From contig NZ_JAKKUV010000005.1 of assembly GCF_021864465.1 (NCBI RefSeq), positions 30,455-94,454 on the forward strand: a stretch of 64,000 bases of DNA, read 5' to 3'. The position numbers and the translations under genes were made by a program. This document shows, piece by piece, positions 23,909-32,807 of the stretch (its first letter is position 1; every line of letters starts with the position of its first letter). The stretch is from Hyphobacterium sp. SN044. Its GTDB lineage: Bacteria > Pseudomonadota > Alphaproteobacteria > Caulobacterales > Maricaulaceae. The notes under the pieces were generated by a model, which made no database searches, had not been told where the DNA came from, and saw only the letters and a list, made by a program, of their open reading frames with translations.

Positions 23909-25339
23909 ATGACAGGCCGCGACGACTCCCGCGATTCAAAATCCCAACAGGCCAATGCCCTGTGGGGCGGGCGTTTCGAGGCCGGCCCGTCGGCGGTGAT
24001 GGAGGCGATCAATGCCTCGATCGATACCGACAAGCGGCTTGCCGAGCAGGACATCGCCGGCTCGCTCGCCCATGCGGAGATGTTGTCCGACCGGGGCATC
24101 ATTTCAAGCGAAGATGGCGCGGCGATACGGCGCGGCCTGGAACAGGTGCGCGACGAGGTCCGCTCCGGCGCGATGCAATGGTCGAAAGCGCTGGAAGACG
24201 TCCACATGAATGTGGAGTCGCGCCTGAAGGAGATTATCGGTGAGCCGGCAGGCCGGCTGCACACCGCGCGGTCGCGCAACGACCAGGTCGCGACCGATTT
24301 CCGGCTGTGGATGCGCGAGGCGTGCGAACGCGCCGATGCGGCGTTGGCCGCCTACCAGGCCGCGCTGGTGGACCAGGCCGAAAAGCACGCCGAGACGGTG
24401 ATGCCCGGCTTCACGCATCTGCAGACCGCCCAACCGATCAGCCTCGGTCACCACTTGCTGTGCTGGGTCGAAGCGGCAGACCGCGACCGCGGCCGCTTCG
24501 CCGATGCGAGAAAGCGCCTCAATGAAAGCCCGCTCGGCGCGGCGGCGCTGGCCGGGACGGCCTTTCCGATCGACCGCGACCGCACCGCCAAAGCGCTCGG
24601 TTTCGACCGGCCGATGGGCAACAGCCTCGATGCGGTGTCGTCGCGCGACTTCGCGCTGGAAGTGCTGTCCGCAGCCGCGATTACCGCCACGCATTTGTCG
24701 CGTTTCGCCGAGGAGATCGTGTTCTGGACGTCGCGCCGCTTCGGCTTCGCGAAACTGTCCGACGCCTGGTCGACAGGCTCGTCCATCATGCCGCAAAAGC
24801 GCAATCCCGACGCCGCCGAACTGGTGCGCGCCAAGCCGGGCAGCATTATCGGTTCGCTCAACCAGCTCCTGATCGTGGTGAAAGGCCTGCCGCTCGCCTA
24901 TTCCAAGGATCTGCAGGAGGACAAGGCGCCGGTCTTCCGCGCGCTCGACGACCTTGAACTGGCGCTGGCCGCGATGACCGGCATGGCCGGTGATCTGACC
25001 TTCAACACCGAGGCGATGGCCGGGGCGGCGGGGGAGGCCTATTCCGACGCCACTGATCTCGCCGACTATGTCGTGCGCGAACTCGGCAAGCCTTTCCGCA
25101 GCGCGCACCACATCGCCGGAACGGCGGTGAAGCTGGCCGAATCGAAGGGCGTGCCGCTGTCCGGCCTGACGCTCGAGGATTTCCGCAGCGTCGATCCCGA
25201 CATTCGCGAAGACGTGTTTTCCGTCCTTTCGGCGCGCGCCTCCATGGAAAGCCGGACCAGCTATGGCGGAACCGCCCCGGTCCGGGTTAAGGAACAGGTG
25301 GCGCGCTGGCGCGCCCGCCTTCAAGGAGCGATGTCGTGA
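23909..25339 (+). CDS. argH: Argininosuccinate lyase
   Basis: The 476-residue enzyme cleaves argininosuccinate to arginine and fumarate, the last step of arginine synthesis. [11 protein letters not shown] at the start, [13 protein letters not shown] (about 119-131), and the fumarase-superfamily signature [15 protein letters not shown] are intact. AGGAG lies nine bases upstream of the ATG at 23909. The length and domain order are normal. The stop overlaps the GTG start of a small lipoprotein gene (GTGA), a coupling seen in related genomes. Confidence 0.97.
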   Translation: MTGRDDSRDSKSQQANALWGGRFEAGPSAVMEAINASIDTDKRLAEQDIAGSLAHAEMLSDRGIISSEDGAAIRRGLEQVRDEVRSGAMQWSKALEDVHMNVESRLKEIIGEPAGRLHTARSRNDQVATDFRLWMREACERADAALAAYQAALVDQAEKHAETVMPGFTHLQTAQPISLGHHLLCWVEAADRDRGRFADARKRLNESPLGAAALAGTAFPIDRDRTAKALGFDRPMGNSLDAVSSRDFALEVLSAAAITATHLSRFAEEIVFWTSRRFGFAKLSDAWSTGSSIMPQKRNPDAAELVRAKPGSIIGSLNQLLIVVKGLPLAYSKDLQEDKAPVFRALDDLELALAAMTGMAGDLTFNTEAMAGAAGEAYSDATDLADYVVRELGKPFRSAHHIAGTAVKLAESKGVPLSGLTLEDFRSVDPDIREDVFSVLSARASMESRTSYGGTAPVRVKEQVARWRARLQGAMS

Positions 25340-25470
25340 AGAAACGCCTGACCCTCGCCCTCATCGCGCTGTCGGCGCTGACCCTGTCGGCCTGCGGCCT
25401 GCGCGGCGATCTCGACCGTCCGCCCCCCGCCTGGTTCACCCTGGCGGGCGAGACGGCGGTCACGCTCTGA
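25336..25470 (+). CDS. lptM: LptM-like small lipoprotein (44 aa)
   Basis: The 44-residue protein has a lipoprotein signal ending LTLSAC with Cys20, followed by [13 protein letters not shown]. This matches the CGxxGxLxxP pattern of YifL/LptM, the small outer-membrane lipoprotein that helps LptD form its native disulfides. The start is GTG at 25336, overlapping the argH stop (GTGA). In related alphaproteobacteria this gene lies between argH and lysA; here lysA is absent and the DUF4175 gene follows after 63 bp. It is short but its context and lipobox make it credible. Confidence 0.85.
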   Translation: MKKRLTLALIALSALTLSACGLRGDLDRPPPAWFTLAGETAVTL

Positions 25471-25533
25471 CTCACCAAAGTGTAATGACTCCGCGGCTTT
25501 TCGCGCCGGGAAGGCGTGATAGCTTCTGAGCCG

Positions 25534-28056
25534 ATGAAGCGGTTCGCCCTCTACAAGGCCTTTGCCGCGCTCTGGTGGGAGCGCCTTGCGCCGGTCCTGT
25601 GGCCGGTGGCGATCCTGCTCGCCGTGTACGCCGGACTGGCGCTGTTCGGCCTGTGGGACGCGGTTGGCGACCCTTGGCGCGCGCTGGCGGCGCTGGCCGG
25701 GCTGGGTCTGGCCGGATGGTTTGTCTGGCGGGCCTGGAAGCAGTTCGCCGCCCCGACGCATGAGGACGCGGCCCGCCGGGTCGAAGAAGACTCCGGCATC
25801 ACCGCCCGGCCGCACGAAGCCCTGCTCGACCAACCGGCCGACCGAGACGACGTGTCCGTCGCCTTGTGGCAGGCGCACCGCGATCGCATGTCGGCACGCC
25901 TGTCGGGGGCGAATGCCCGCCGACCGAAAGCGGCCTGGGCCGCGATCGACGCGTGGGGCTTGCGGGTCGCGCTGGTGCTGTTCGTGGTGGTCGGCGTGGG
26001 TGTCGCGGGCGAGTTCGCCGCCGGTCGTCTCGGCGATGCCTTCGGGCTGCGGCCGATCTACCGGTCCAGCGGCGCTCTGACGGTCGATGCCTGGCTCGAC
26101 CCGCCGGCCTATACCGGACGCGCGCCGGTCATCATCCGCGAGGAGATGGCGAGGATCGAAGCGCCGGAAGGCTCGACGCTGATCGTGCGGACCGCCGGGG
26201 TGGGCCGTGAACCCTCGCTGCGGCTCGATGGCGAGCGAGGCGAGAACCGCCGCATTGGCGACGGCGTGTGGGAAAGCCGAATCCCGCTGATGACTGACGC
26301 GGTTCCCGAATTGCGCGCGGGCGGCCGCCGCCAGTCCTGGCGCATCCACATCATTTCCGATACCGAGCCGGTCGTGCGCATGACCGACGCGCCCGAGGCG
26401 CGGGCCACCGGCGAACTCGTGCTGCACTTCCGCGCCGACGACGATTATGGTGCGGTCAGCTATTCGGTCGAATTCCGCCGGCGCGGCGATGACAGCGCCG
26501 AGTGGGAAAGCCTCGAAATCCAGCCGGCTTCGGCCGCGGAAACCGACGAGGGCTTCCGGGCCATCGTCGATACCGGCCAGCACCGCCTCGCCGGCTCGCG
26601 CGTCGACCTGCGCGTGACCGCCACCGACGCTGCGGACAATACCGGCCGTTCGCCCTCGATCGCCTTCACCCTGCCGGAGCGGATCTTCCTCGACTCGCTG
26701 GCCCGCGCGGTCGCCGAACAGCGCCGCGAAGTGATGAGCGCACGCAGCGAGGATTATGCCGACCTGCCCGAGCTGCCGGTCATCCTGTCCGGCGATGTGC
26801 CGACCGGTACGGTCTATATGGGCGAGGAGCCCGAGCGCCGGATCGAACGCGCGCCGGAAGGCCTGCAGCACGCGGCCAACGCGATCGACGCGATGACCGA
26901 CGCGCCGGAATATTTCTTCGAGGACCCGATCGTCTATCTCGGCCTGCGCCGGGCGCTTCTCGAAATCCGCCGGGCACGCGGCCATGACGAGATCGGCCCG
27001 GTCGAGGAAAATCTCTGGCAGATCGCGCTGCGCGCCGAACTCGGCTCGCTGTCCGATGCCGAAGCCGCCCTTCGCGCTGCCGAACGCGCGCTGATGGAAG
27101 CGCTCGCCCGCGGCGCCGACGAAAGCGAGCTGGCCCCGCTGTTCGAAGCCTATCAGCAGGCGATGGAGAACTATCTCGCCGCGCTCGCCCGCGAGGCCGC
27201 CGAGAGCGGCGAGATGGCCGAGGGCGGCGGCGAAGGCGGCATGGATACGCAGGGGCTGATGGAGCTCCTCAATGCGCTGCGCGAAGCCGCCGAACTCGGT
27301 GATACCGCCGATGCGCGCCGCGCGCTGCAGACGCTCGGCGAACTTCTCCGGAATCTGCAGATGCAGATGGCACAGGGCGGGTCCGGCGAAGGCGATGACG
27401 CGCTGACCCAGGCGATGCGCGAGGCGCTGGAAGAACTGGGCGACGTGATCGGCGAGCAGCGCGAATTGCAGGACCAGACCTTCGGCATGACCGAGGAAGG
27501 CCAGGGCATGCCAGGGCAGCCGGAAGGCGCGCCCCAGCAGGGCCCGGGGTCCGGCGCGCAGGGTCCGCAGGACCAGCAGGGCGGCGGACAGGCGCAGGCG
27601 CTGGCACAGCAGCAGGGCCGCCTCGCCGAAGAACTCGCCGCCATCGCGCAGGGTTTCCCCGGCGCGGAAACCGGCGAGGCGCTGTCGGGCGCTCAAGAGG
27701 CCATGCGCCAGGCCCAGGAAGCGCTGGAACAGGGCGATGCACAGGCCGCGCTCGAAGCCCAGAACGAGGCTCTGCAGGCGCTGCGCGAAGGCGCGGAAGG
27801 TATTGCGCAGGACATGCTCGACCGCATGGCCGAGAATGAAGGCGGCGCGGAAGGCGAAGAGGGCGAGAATGATCCGCTCGGCCGTCCGGGCAGCGGCTCC
27901 TTCTCGTCAGGCACCGGCGTCGACATTCCCGACGAAGACACCCGCCAGCGTGCGCGCCGCATCCTCGAACAGCTGCGCGAACGCGCCGCCGAGCAGGGCC
28001 GGCCGCAGGACGAGATCGACTATATCGAGCGGCTGCTGGAGCGTTTCGGCTCGTAG
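25534..28056 (+). CDS. DUF4175/TIGR02302-family large membrane protein
   Basis: The 840-residue protein has two TM segments near the N-terminus (about 19-38 and 44-62), a third at about 143-165, then a large region rich in beta structure (180-420) and a very long C-terminal part rich in Gln, Gly, Glu and Ala (about 580-800) with probable coiled coil and low-complexity GQ-rich linkers. This layout and the ILEQLRERAAEQGRPQDEIDYIERLLERF ending fit the alphaproteobacterial DUF4175 family, whose role is not established. The start MKRFALYKAF is preferred over an in-frame start six codons earlier. A long open frame on the opposite strand is a codon-bias shadow. Confidence 0.88.
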   Translation: MKRFALYKAFAALWWERLAPVLWPVAILLAVYAGLALFGLWDAVGDPWRALAALAGLGLAGWFVWRAWKQFAAPTHEDAARRVEEDSGITARPHEALLDQPADRDDVSVALWQAHRDRMSARLSGANARRPKAAWAAIDAWGLRVALVLFVVVGVGVAGEFAAGRLGDAFGLRPIYRSSGALTVDAWLDPPAYTGRAPVIIREEMARIEAPEGSTLIVRTAGVGREPSLRLDGERGENRRIGDGVWESRIPLMTDAVPELRAGGRRQSWRIHIISDTEPVVRMTDAPEARATGELVLHFRADDDYGAVSYSVEFRRRGDDSAEWESLEIQPASAAETDEGFRAIVDTGQHRLAGSRVDLRVTATDAADNTGRSPSIAFTLPERIFLDSLARAVAEQRREVMSARSEDYADLPELPVILSGDVPTGTVYMGEEPERRIERAPEGLQHAANAIDAMTDAPEYFFEDPIVYLGLRRALLEIRRARGHDEIGPVEENLWQIALRAELGSLSDAEAALRAAERALMEALARGADESELAPLFEAYQQAMENYLAALAREAAESGEMAEGGGEGGMDTQGLMELLNALREAAELGDTADARRALQTLGELLRNLQMQMAQGGSGEGDDALTQAMREALEELGDVIGEQRELQDQTFGMTEEGQGMPGQPEGAPQQGPGSGAQGPQDQQGGGQAQALAQQQGRLAEELAAIAQGFPGAETGEALSGAQEAMRQAQEALEQGDAQAALEAQNEALQALREGAEGIAQDMLDRMAENEGGAEGEEGENDPLGRPGSGSFSSGTGVDIPDEDTRQRARRILEQLRERAAEQGRPQDEIDYIERLLERFGS

Positions 28057-28098
28057 ATTTCAGTGCCGGTGATGCGGCCCGTTTGCTAGGGTCCGCGC

Positions 28099-29286
28099 AT
28101 GCGCACTCTGATCGCACTTTTCCTCACCGCCACCGTGTCCGCCTGTGCGAGCATCCCCGCGCCGCAGGACGAGCTGGATGCCCTCACCCGCCGCGATGGC
28201 GCGGAGGCCATTGCGGGCGTCGCGCTCGTCGTCCGGATCGATGGCGAGACCGTTTTCGAAGGCGCGGCCGGAACAGCCGAGTTCGCCGCCGACGGCATAA
28301 CGCCGCTAAGGCCGATTACGACGCGGTCGCCGGTCCGTGCGGCGTCGGTGTCGAAACTGGTCACGGCGCTCGCCGCGGGAGATCTCGCCGAGAACCAGTG
28401 GTTCGTCCTGAGCGCCGATCTTCATGTCTGGTTCGACTCCGCACTCGACCATCCGCTCGCACCCGAAGCCCGGATCACCCCGGCGATGCTGCTGTCCCAT
28501 ACGTCCGGCATTCGCGATCCGGAGGTTTACTGGATGGCGCATCCGGGGCGGATCGAAACACTGCTGGACCAGCCGCACTGGGCCGATCACGCGCCCGGCG
28601 AGGGCTGGGAGTACGCCAATATCGGCTACGGCTTGCTGGCTACCGCGATGGAAGCAGCGGTACTGGAGCGTTTCGACGTGATTGCGCGGACCCGCGTCCT
28701 TGAACCGCTCGGGCTGGCGCATACCGGGTTCAACTGGTCCGGCGTCCCCGCCGATATCCGCCGCAATGGTGCGACCCTCTATGTCCGGGAGAACAGCGTC
28801 TGGATCGAACAGGTCGACGGCCGCGCCATGCTGGAGGGTGATGCGCCCACTATCCTGATGGAGGACGGGGCGAGTCTCGACAGCTATGTGCCCGGGCAGA
28901 ACGGCACGCTGTTCTCTCCGCAGGGCGGCTGGCGGGCCAGTGCGCACGACATGGCGGTGCTCGCCGAAGCCTTCGGGCCGGAGGGGATGGGCCATGGATT
29001 GACGCGACCGATCTGGCGCGCACCGGGTGAGGCCTGGGGGCTCGGCCCCCGCCTCGTCCAGCCGGGCGAGGCCAATGGCTGGCCGGGCGGGCTGATCGGT
29101 CACGCCGGCGAGGCTTATGGCCTGATTTCCGGGTCCTGGGTGACGCCCGACGGGCGGGTATCGATCGGTTATGTCGTCAACGGCACCGACGCAGCCTTCG
29201 AGCGGGAGGCCGATCCTGAAACCGGCTTCAACGCACTGGAACAGGCGCTGCTCGACATTGCTTCACGGGCCGCAGGACTACGATAG
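28099..29286 (+). CDS. Lipoprotein serine hydrolase of the beta-lactamase family
   Basis: The 395-residue protein has a lipoprotein signal ending TVSAC with Cys16, Ser83-x2-Lys86 in SVSK, Tyr172-Ala-Asn174, and a HAG motif in LIGHAGEAYGLISG near residue 338. These are the class C beta-lactamase/DD-peptidase-like motifs. It is probably an envelope-anchored esterase or peptidase; activity on beta-lactams is not implied. It is not closely similar to the other such protein at 17624. It lies 42 bp after the DUF4175 gene and could be co-transcribed. Confidence 0.88.
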   Translation: MRTLIALFLTATVSACASIPAPQDELDALTRRDGAEAIAGVALVVRIDGETVFEGAAGTAEFAADGITPLRPITTRSPVRAASVSKLVTALAAGDLAENQWFVLSADLHVWFDSALDHPLAPEARITPAMLLSHTSGIRDPEVYWMAHPGRIETLLDQPHWADHAPGEGWEYANIGYGLLATAMEAAVLERFDVIARTRVLEPLGLAHTGFNWSGVPADIRRNGATLYVRENSVWIEQVDGRAMLEGDAPTILMEDGASLDSYVPGQNGTLFSPQGGWRASAHDMAVLAEAFGPEGMGHGLTRPIWRAPGEAWGLGPRLVQPGEANGWPGGLIGHAGEAYGLISGSWVTPDGRVSIGYVVNGTDAAFEREADPETGFNALEQALLDIASRAAGLR

Positions 29287-29364
29287 CGCTGGAAACTTCC
29301 GCCCCTTGGCGCAGAGTATCGATACTGTCGGCGCTGAGGCTGACGGCGAAACGGGGAGGTCACC

Positions 29365-29493
29365 ATGAAATCGACGAAGAAGCCGACCGCCGCTGCGGCC
29401 GCGAAGGGCAAGCCATCCGATGCCGGTGGCAAGGCAGCCGCCGGAAAGCCGGCTGCCAGCAAAGGGCAAAAGCCGGCCGCCAGGAAGAAGTAG
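29365..29493 (+). CDS. Tiny Lys/Ala/Pro-rich basic protein (42 aa)
   Basis: The 42 codons encode a protein almost wholly of Lys, Ala, Pro and Gly, with repeated KPAA/KAAA units and the ending ARKK. This composition resembles the tails of bacterial histone H1-like proteins, so nucleic acid binding is possible but unproven. A strong GGGGAGGT lies six bases before the ATG, which supports translation. It is near the CsbD-like gene, another small stress-type protein. No domain or signal peptide is present. It may be disordered. Confidence 0.55.
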   Translation: MKSTKKPTAAAAAKGKPSDAGGKAAAGKPAASKGQKPAARKK

Positions 29494-29579
29494 GTTGTAG
29501 CCGGTTGCAGCAGGCATTGGCCGTCGAAAGGCTGATGCTGGCTGTAATCGGCACTCCGCACCGATTCCCGCGTACAGCA

Positions 29580-29605
29580 GGAACTTTCAGCGCCTCTGCC
29601 GCGTT
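29580..29605 (+). promoter_or_regulatory. EcfG-type general stress promoter of the csbD-like gene
   Basis: GGAAC (29580-29584) and CGTT (29602-29605) are separated by 17 bp, an exact match to the alphaproteobacterial sigma-EcfG consensus GGAAC-N16/17-CGTT. It lies 44 bp before the ATG of a CsbD-family gene, a typical member of the general stress regulon. Confidence 0.75.
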
Positions 29606-29649
29606 CATTCTCCGACCCAAGACCCCGTCATTTCCAATCGGAGACACAC

Positions 29650-29805
29650 ATGAGCACGATCAAGAAGCAGGGCGATGCCAATGTCGCCAAGGGCAAGCTG
29701 AAGGAAGCCGAAGGCAAGGTGACCGACGACAAGCTGCGCGAAGCCCAGGGCAAGGCCCAGAAGGAATTCGGCAAGGCCCAGAAGGAAATCGGCAAGGAGA
29801 AATAA
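29650..29805 (+). CDS. CsbD-family stress protein (51 aa)
   Basis: The 51-residue protein has the CsbD pattern: VAKGKLKEAEGKVTDDKLREAQGKAQKE, a short amphipathic helical, Lys/Glu/Ala-rich and hydrophilic sequence with a repeated KAQKE(F/I)GK end. CsbD-like proteins accumulate in stress; their molecular role is not settled. CGGAGA lies about seven bases before the ATG. The EcfG-type promoter at 29580 gives a strong hint of general-stress control. A GC-rich hairpin follows the stop. Confidence 0.88.
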   Translation: MSTIKKQGDANVAKGKLKEAEGKVTDDKLREAQGKAQKEFGKAQKEIGKEK

Positions 29806-29822
29806 TCTCTCCCGGTTTCGAG

Positions 29823-29848
29823 GAGGCGGGCTTCGGTGCGCCCGCCTC
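29823..29848 (+). terminator. Possible terminator hairpin after the csbD-like gene
   Basis: GAGGCGGGC pairs perfectly with GCCCGCCTC over an 8-base loop, 18 bp after the stop codon. There is no T-run, so termination is uncertain. Confidence 0.4.
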
Positions 29849-29935
29849 GCCTGACTGCCGGCCACCGCGAAACCGGTCGCGTCATCCGCGCCAGCCGCTA
29901 TGCTGGCCCTCTCAAGACGGATGACGGATTCCACG

Positions 29936-30811
29936 ATGTTTCGCGCGTTTGCACTGATTTTCCTCCTGATCCTCACAGTTCCGGCGCTCGCCGATGACGG
30001 CATCCGCCCGTTCGACGAGACTGCGGACGCGGCGGCGGACGTCGATGCGGCGATGGACCGTGCGCGCGCTCACAGTCACCGTGTCATCGTCGTGCTCGGC
30101 GGGAACTGGTGCCATGACAGCCGCGGCATGGCCGCGCACTTGGCGAGTGAGGCCATGCGGCCCGTACTCGCCGACTATGAAGTCGTCTGGGTCGATGTCG
30201 GGATGCGCAACCGCAATCAGGACATCCCCGCCCGCTTCGGCGTGCCGGTGATCTATGCCACGCCGACCATCCTCGTCGTCGACCCGGAGCTGGGTCTGGT
30301 GAACGGTCCGAGCGTTCACGACTGGGGCAATGCCTATTCCCGCCCGACATCGGATGCCGTGGAATATTTCACCGCCCACGCGTCGATCCGGCCGGGTTCG
30401 GCAGGCCTCGTGGAGAATACGGAGACCTATCAGGCGCTGATGGCGCAAATCAATGCGTGGGAGGCTCGTGAAGGTGCGCGGCTGATGCGGGCCTACCGCG
30501 AGATCGAGACCCTGCGGGCGGAGATGGCGCCGCTGTTCGAACGCGCGGGCCATGACGACGACGCGACCGACTCGGTCGAGGCCTTTCATTCCTTCGAGGA
30601 CGATGTCGAACGCCAGCGCCGCCGGATGCGCAACGATGTCGACCGTCTGCGCGGCGACGCCCGCGACGACGCGCGTTCGGCCCTTCTGACGTTTTCTGAC
30701 GGTCGCGCGCTCGATGCCGCATTGGCGGCGGAATGGGACGCGACGAATCCACAGATCGCGCTCGACCTGCCGGTCTACGGACCGCTCGGCCCGTGGGAAG
30801 AGGGCGAGTAG
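29936..30811 (+). CDS. Secreted thioredoxin-like protein with a CxxS site
   Basis: The 291-residue protein has a signal peptide (MFRAFALIFLLILTVPALA) and a thioredoxin-like N-terminal domain in which GGNWCHDSRGM replaces WCxxC: Cys59 is kept and the second position is Ser62. The pattern VGMRNRNQDIPARFGVPVIYATPTILVVD contains the expected cis-proline loop. After residue 150 the protein is helical and charged, with probable coiled coil (ETLRAEMAPLFERAG to DDVERQRRRMRNDVDRL). A single Cys suggests monothiol or non-redox function. Its last 37 bp overlap the convergent globin gene. Confidence 0.72.
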   Translation: MFRAFALIFLLILTVPALADDGIRPFDETADAAADVDAAMDRARAHSHRVIVVLGGNWCHDSRGMAAHLASEAMRPVLADYEVVWVDVGMRNRNQDIPARFGVPVIYATPTILVVDPELGLVNGPSVHDWGNAYSRPTSDAVEYFTAHASIRPGSAGLVENTETYQALMAQINAWEAREGARLMRAYREIETLRAEMAPLFERAGHDDDATDSVEAFHSFEDDVERQRRRMRNDVDRLRGDARDDARSALLTFSDGRALDAALAAEWDATNPQIALDLPVYGPLGPWEEGE

Positions 30812-31197
30812 CTCAGCCCCAGGAGAAGCGAGCGCGCAATGCGGTGGGCCCGATCGATGAACAGGGCCGCCGCCTCGCCCTCGCATTCCTCGTTCACCGT
30901 CGCCTCGAACAGGGCGAGCCAGCGCAGGAAGTGATTGCGGCCGATCGGCAGGCGCATGTGCTTGGGCATCGGCCGGCCATGATAGCGCCCGGTCATCATC
31001 AGGACGGACGACCAGAAATCCATCATCGTGCGAAGATGCGGCTCCCAGTCCTCGATCACGTCATCGAAGACCGGACCGAGCATGTCATCCTCGCGCACAC
31101 GGGCGTAGAAGCCGCGGACGACACGCTCGATCAGCGCCTCGTCGATGCCGGGAGCCAGCGGCCCGCGGCGTTCGGGGACAATTCGTGTGGGTTGCAT
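30775..31197 (-). CDS. Group III truncated hemoglobin
   Basis: The 140-residue protein matches trHb group III: the FYARVREDDMLGPVF helix, DVIEDWEPHLRTMMDFWSSVLMMTGRYHG, and the haem-proximal region MPKHMRLPIGRNHFLRWLALF with His89 as likely proximal ligand. Such globins bind O2 or NO. The ATG at 31195-31197 has AAGGGGAG five bases upstream; in-frame sequence further up is not supported. The 3' end overlaps the convergent thioredoxin-like gene by 37 bp, and the gene is divergent from the marC-like gene. Confidence 0.88.
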   Translation of the reverse strand: MQPTRIVPERRGPLAPGIDEALIERVVRGFYARVREDDMLGPVFDDVIEDWEPHLRTMMDFWSSVLMMTGRYHGRPMPKHMRLPIGRNHFLRWLALFEATVNEECEGEAAALFIDRAHRIARSLLLGLSYSPSSHGPSGP

Positions 31198-31273
31198 GCA
31201 CTCCCCTTTGCGCGTCCGCACCAATCGGGGCAAGGTGCCGATCGTCGCACCCGGAGAGGAAACGCAGCGCACC

Positions 31274-31915
31274 ATGTTCGATCTCGATTTCTATGTGCGC
31301 TTCACCGCTGCGCTGTTCGCAATCCTCAACCCGCCGGTCAACATGCCGATCTTCCTGTCTCTGACGGAAGGCCGCACGACCCAGCAGCGTCAGGCGGTGG
31401 CGATCCGGGCCACGATCGCGGTGCTGATCGCCTGTATTCTCGTGGCCGTCGCGGGGCGCGCCGTTCTGTCCGCCTTCTCGATCGACATCAATTCCTTCCG
31501 CATCGCCGGCGGCATCCTACTGTTCACGATCTCGCTGACGATGATCTCCGGGGCCCGCCACCCCAGCCATGCCGGCCAACCCGGGGAGCGCGCCCAGCAG
31601 GACGCGGTCGACGATCCGGCGATCTATCCCCTGACCATCCCCATCATTGTCGGCCCGGGCACGATGTCGACGCTGATCATCTTCTCGGAAAGCACGGGCA
31701 CGCTGGGTGGCCTGCTCGCCTATGGCGCGGGCATCTTCACCGTAGTGGCGATCGTGGGGGCCGCACTGATCGTCGCGCCCTTGCTCGACCGCATGGTGTC
31801 CCAAACGGCCCGCACGGTTTCGATCCGGATCATGGGCGTCATTCTCGCCGCCCTGGCGGTTGAGATGATCGTCAACGGACTGCGCGGTGCGCAACTCGTT
31901 CCGTTGCCGGGCTAG
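31274..31915 (+). CDS. MarC-family integral membrane protein
   Basis: The 213-residue protein has about six hydrophobic helices and the MarC family sequences FAILNPPVNMPIFLSLTEG at the N-terminus, FRIAGGILLFTISLTMI, and PLTIPIIVGPGTMSTLIIF in the middle. MarC-type proteins are of unknown function, in spite of the old link to multiple antibiotic resistance. The start at 31274 begins directly at the family's conserved FDLDFYVRFTAALF segment. phzF-like follows after 19 bp and may be in the same unit. Confidence 0.9.
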   Translation: MFDLDFYVRFTAALFAILNPPVNMPIFLSLTEGRTTQQRQAVAIRATIAVLIACILVAVAGRAVLSAFSIDINSFRIAGGILLFTISLTMISGARHPSHAGQPGERAQQDAVDDPAIYPLTIPIIVGPGTMSTLIIFSESTGTLGGLLAYGAGIFTVVAIVGAALIVAPLLDRMVSQTARTVSIRIMGVILAALAVEMIVNGLRGAQLVPLPG

Positions 31916-31934
31916 CCGAATTCAGGGTCTCGAC

Positions 31935-32753
31935 ATGACGAAACTGCCCTATGCCGAACTTCACGCCTTCGCCGATGGCGACCGGCCCTTCACCGGCAAT
32001 CCGGCGGGGGTCTGCCTTCTGGAGCGCTGGCCGGACAACCGGATGCTGCTCGGCATCGCCCTGTCCAACAACCTCTCCGAGACGGCCTTCCTCGTCCCCA
32101 AGGCGGGTGAGGCGGACACGTGGGAGCTGCGCTGGTTCACGCCGACGGTCGAGGTCGATCTGTGCGGCCACGCCACCTTTGCGTCCGGAGCCTGGCTGTT
32201 CGGACAGGATGCGGTCGCCGGCGGGGAAGCGAAGTTCGATACGAGGTCGGGCCGGCTGACCGTGCGGCGGGATGGTGAGTTGTTCGCCATGGACCTGCCG
32301 AAGGTCGGGTTCGAGCCCGGCGTGTCCAATCCGCTGATCGAGGAAGCGCTGGGCGGCGGCGTGCCGGACGCCGTGTTCGACGTGAAGCGCATCCACGGCG
32401 CGGACTACAAGCTGATCGTCTATCCGGACGAAGGCGTGATCGCGCACCTGAAGCCCGACCATGGTGCACTGGCCATCGCGAACACGAATACGATCGTGAC
32501 CGCGCCTGGCGACCGCACGGATTTCGTCTCGCGCTTCTTCGCACCGGCCTCCGGCGTGCCGGAAGACCCGGTCACGGGTTCGGCGCATTGCACGCTGGCC
32601 CCCTACTGGGCGCAGCGGCTCGGAAAATCACGCCTGACCGCACGGCAGATCGGCCCGCGCCCCGGTGCGCTGGACGTGGGCCCCTATGGCGAGCGCGTGA
32701 CGCTGATCGGCCGGGCTCAGCCCTATCTCGACGGTCATCTGACGCTGCCATGA
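31935..32753 (+). CDS. PhzF-family isomerase/epimerase-like protein
   Basis: The 272-residue protein matches the PhzF family: FTGNPAGVCLLE (19-30), SNNLSETAFLV with the catalytic Glu49, WFTPTVEVDLCGHAT (67-81), and DPVTGSAHC near residue 216. The family has a diaminopimelate-epimerase-like fold and catalyses proton shifts; in phenazine producers PhzF isomerises dihydrohydroxyanthranilate, but no other phenazine gene is here, so its substrate is unknown. A terminator follows directly. Confidence 0.9.
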   Translation: MTKLPYAELHAFADGDRPFTGNPAGVCLLERWPDNRMLLGIALSNNLSETAFLVPKAGEADTWELRWFTPTVEVDLCGHATFASGAWLFGQDAVAGGEAKFDTRSGRLTVRRDGELFAMDLPKVGFEPGVSNPLIEEALGGGVPDAVFDVKRIHGADYKLIVYPDEGVIAHLKPDHGALAIANTNTIVTAPGDRTDFVSRFFAPASGVPEDPVTGSAHCTLAPYWAQRLGKSRLTARQIGPRPGALDVGPYGERVTLIGRAQPYLDGHLTLP

Positions 32754-32755
32754 GA

Positions 32756-32786
32756 AAGGGCCGCCCCGGCATCGGGACGGCCCTTC
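32756..32786. terminator. Bidirectional hairpin terminator between phzF-like and the RDY-rich gene
   Basis: AAAGGGCCG-CCCCG and CGGG-ACGGCCCTT form a long stem over a short GCAT loop with one mismatch. It starts 3 bp after the phzF-like stop and lies 21 bp from the end of the convergent gene at 32808. Confidence 0.7.
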
Positions 32787-32807
32787 CTTCAATTCGGACG
32801 CTTCGCG

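Noticed and set aside
25321-27696. 791-codon open frame on the minus strand across the DUF4175 gene
   Set aside because: Length is due to codon bias of the opposite gene; the predicted protein has no motifs and the other strand encodes lptM and DUF4175.
31935-32753. Phenazine biosynthesis gene
   Set aside because: PhzF-family proteins are widespread without phenazine pathways; no other phz gene is in the window.
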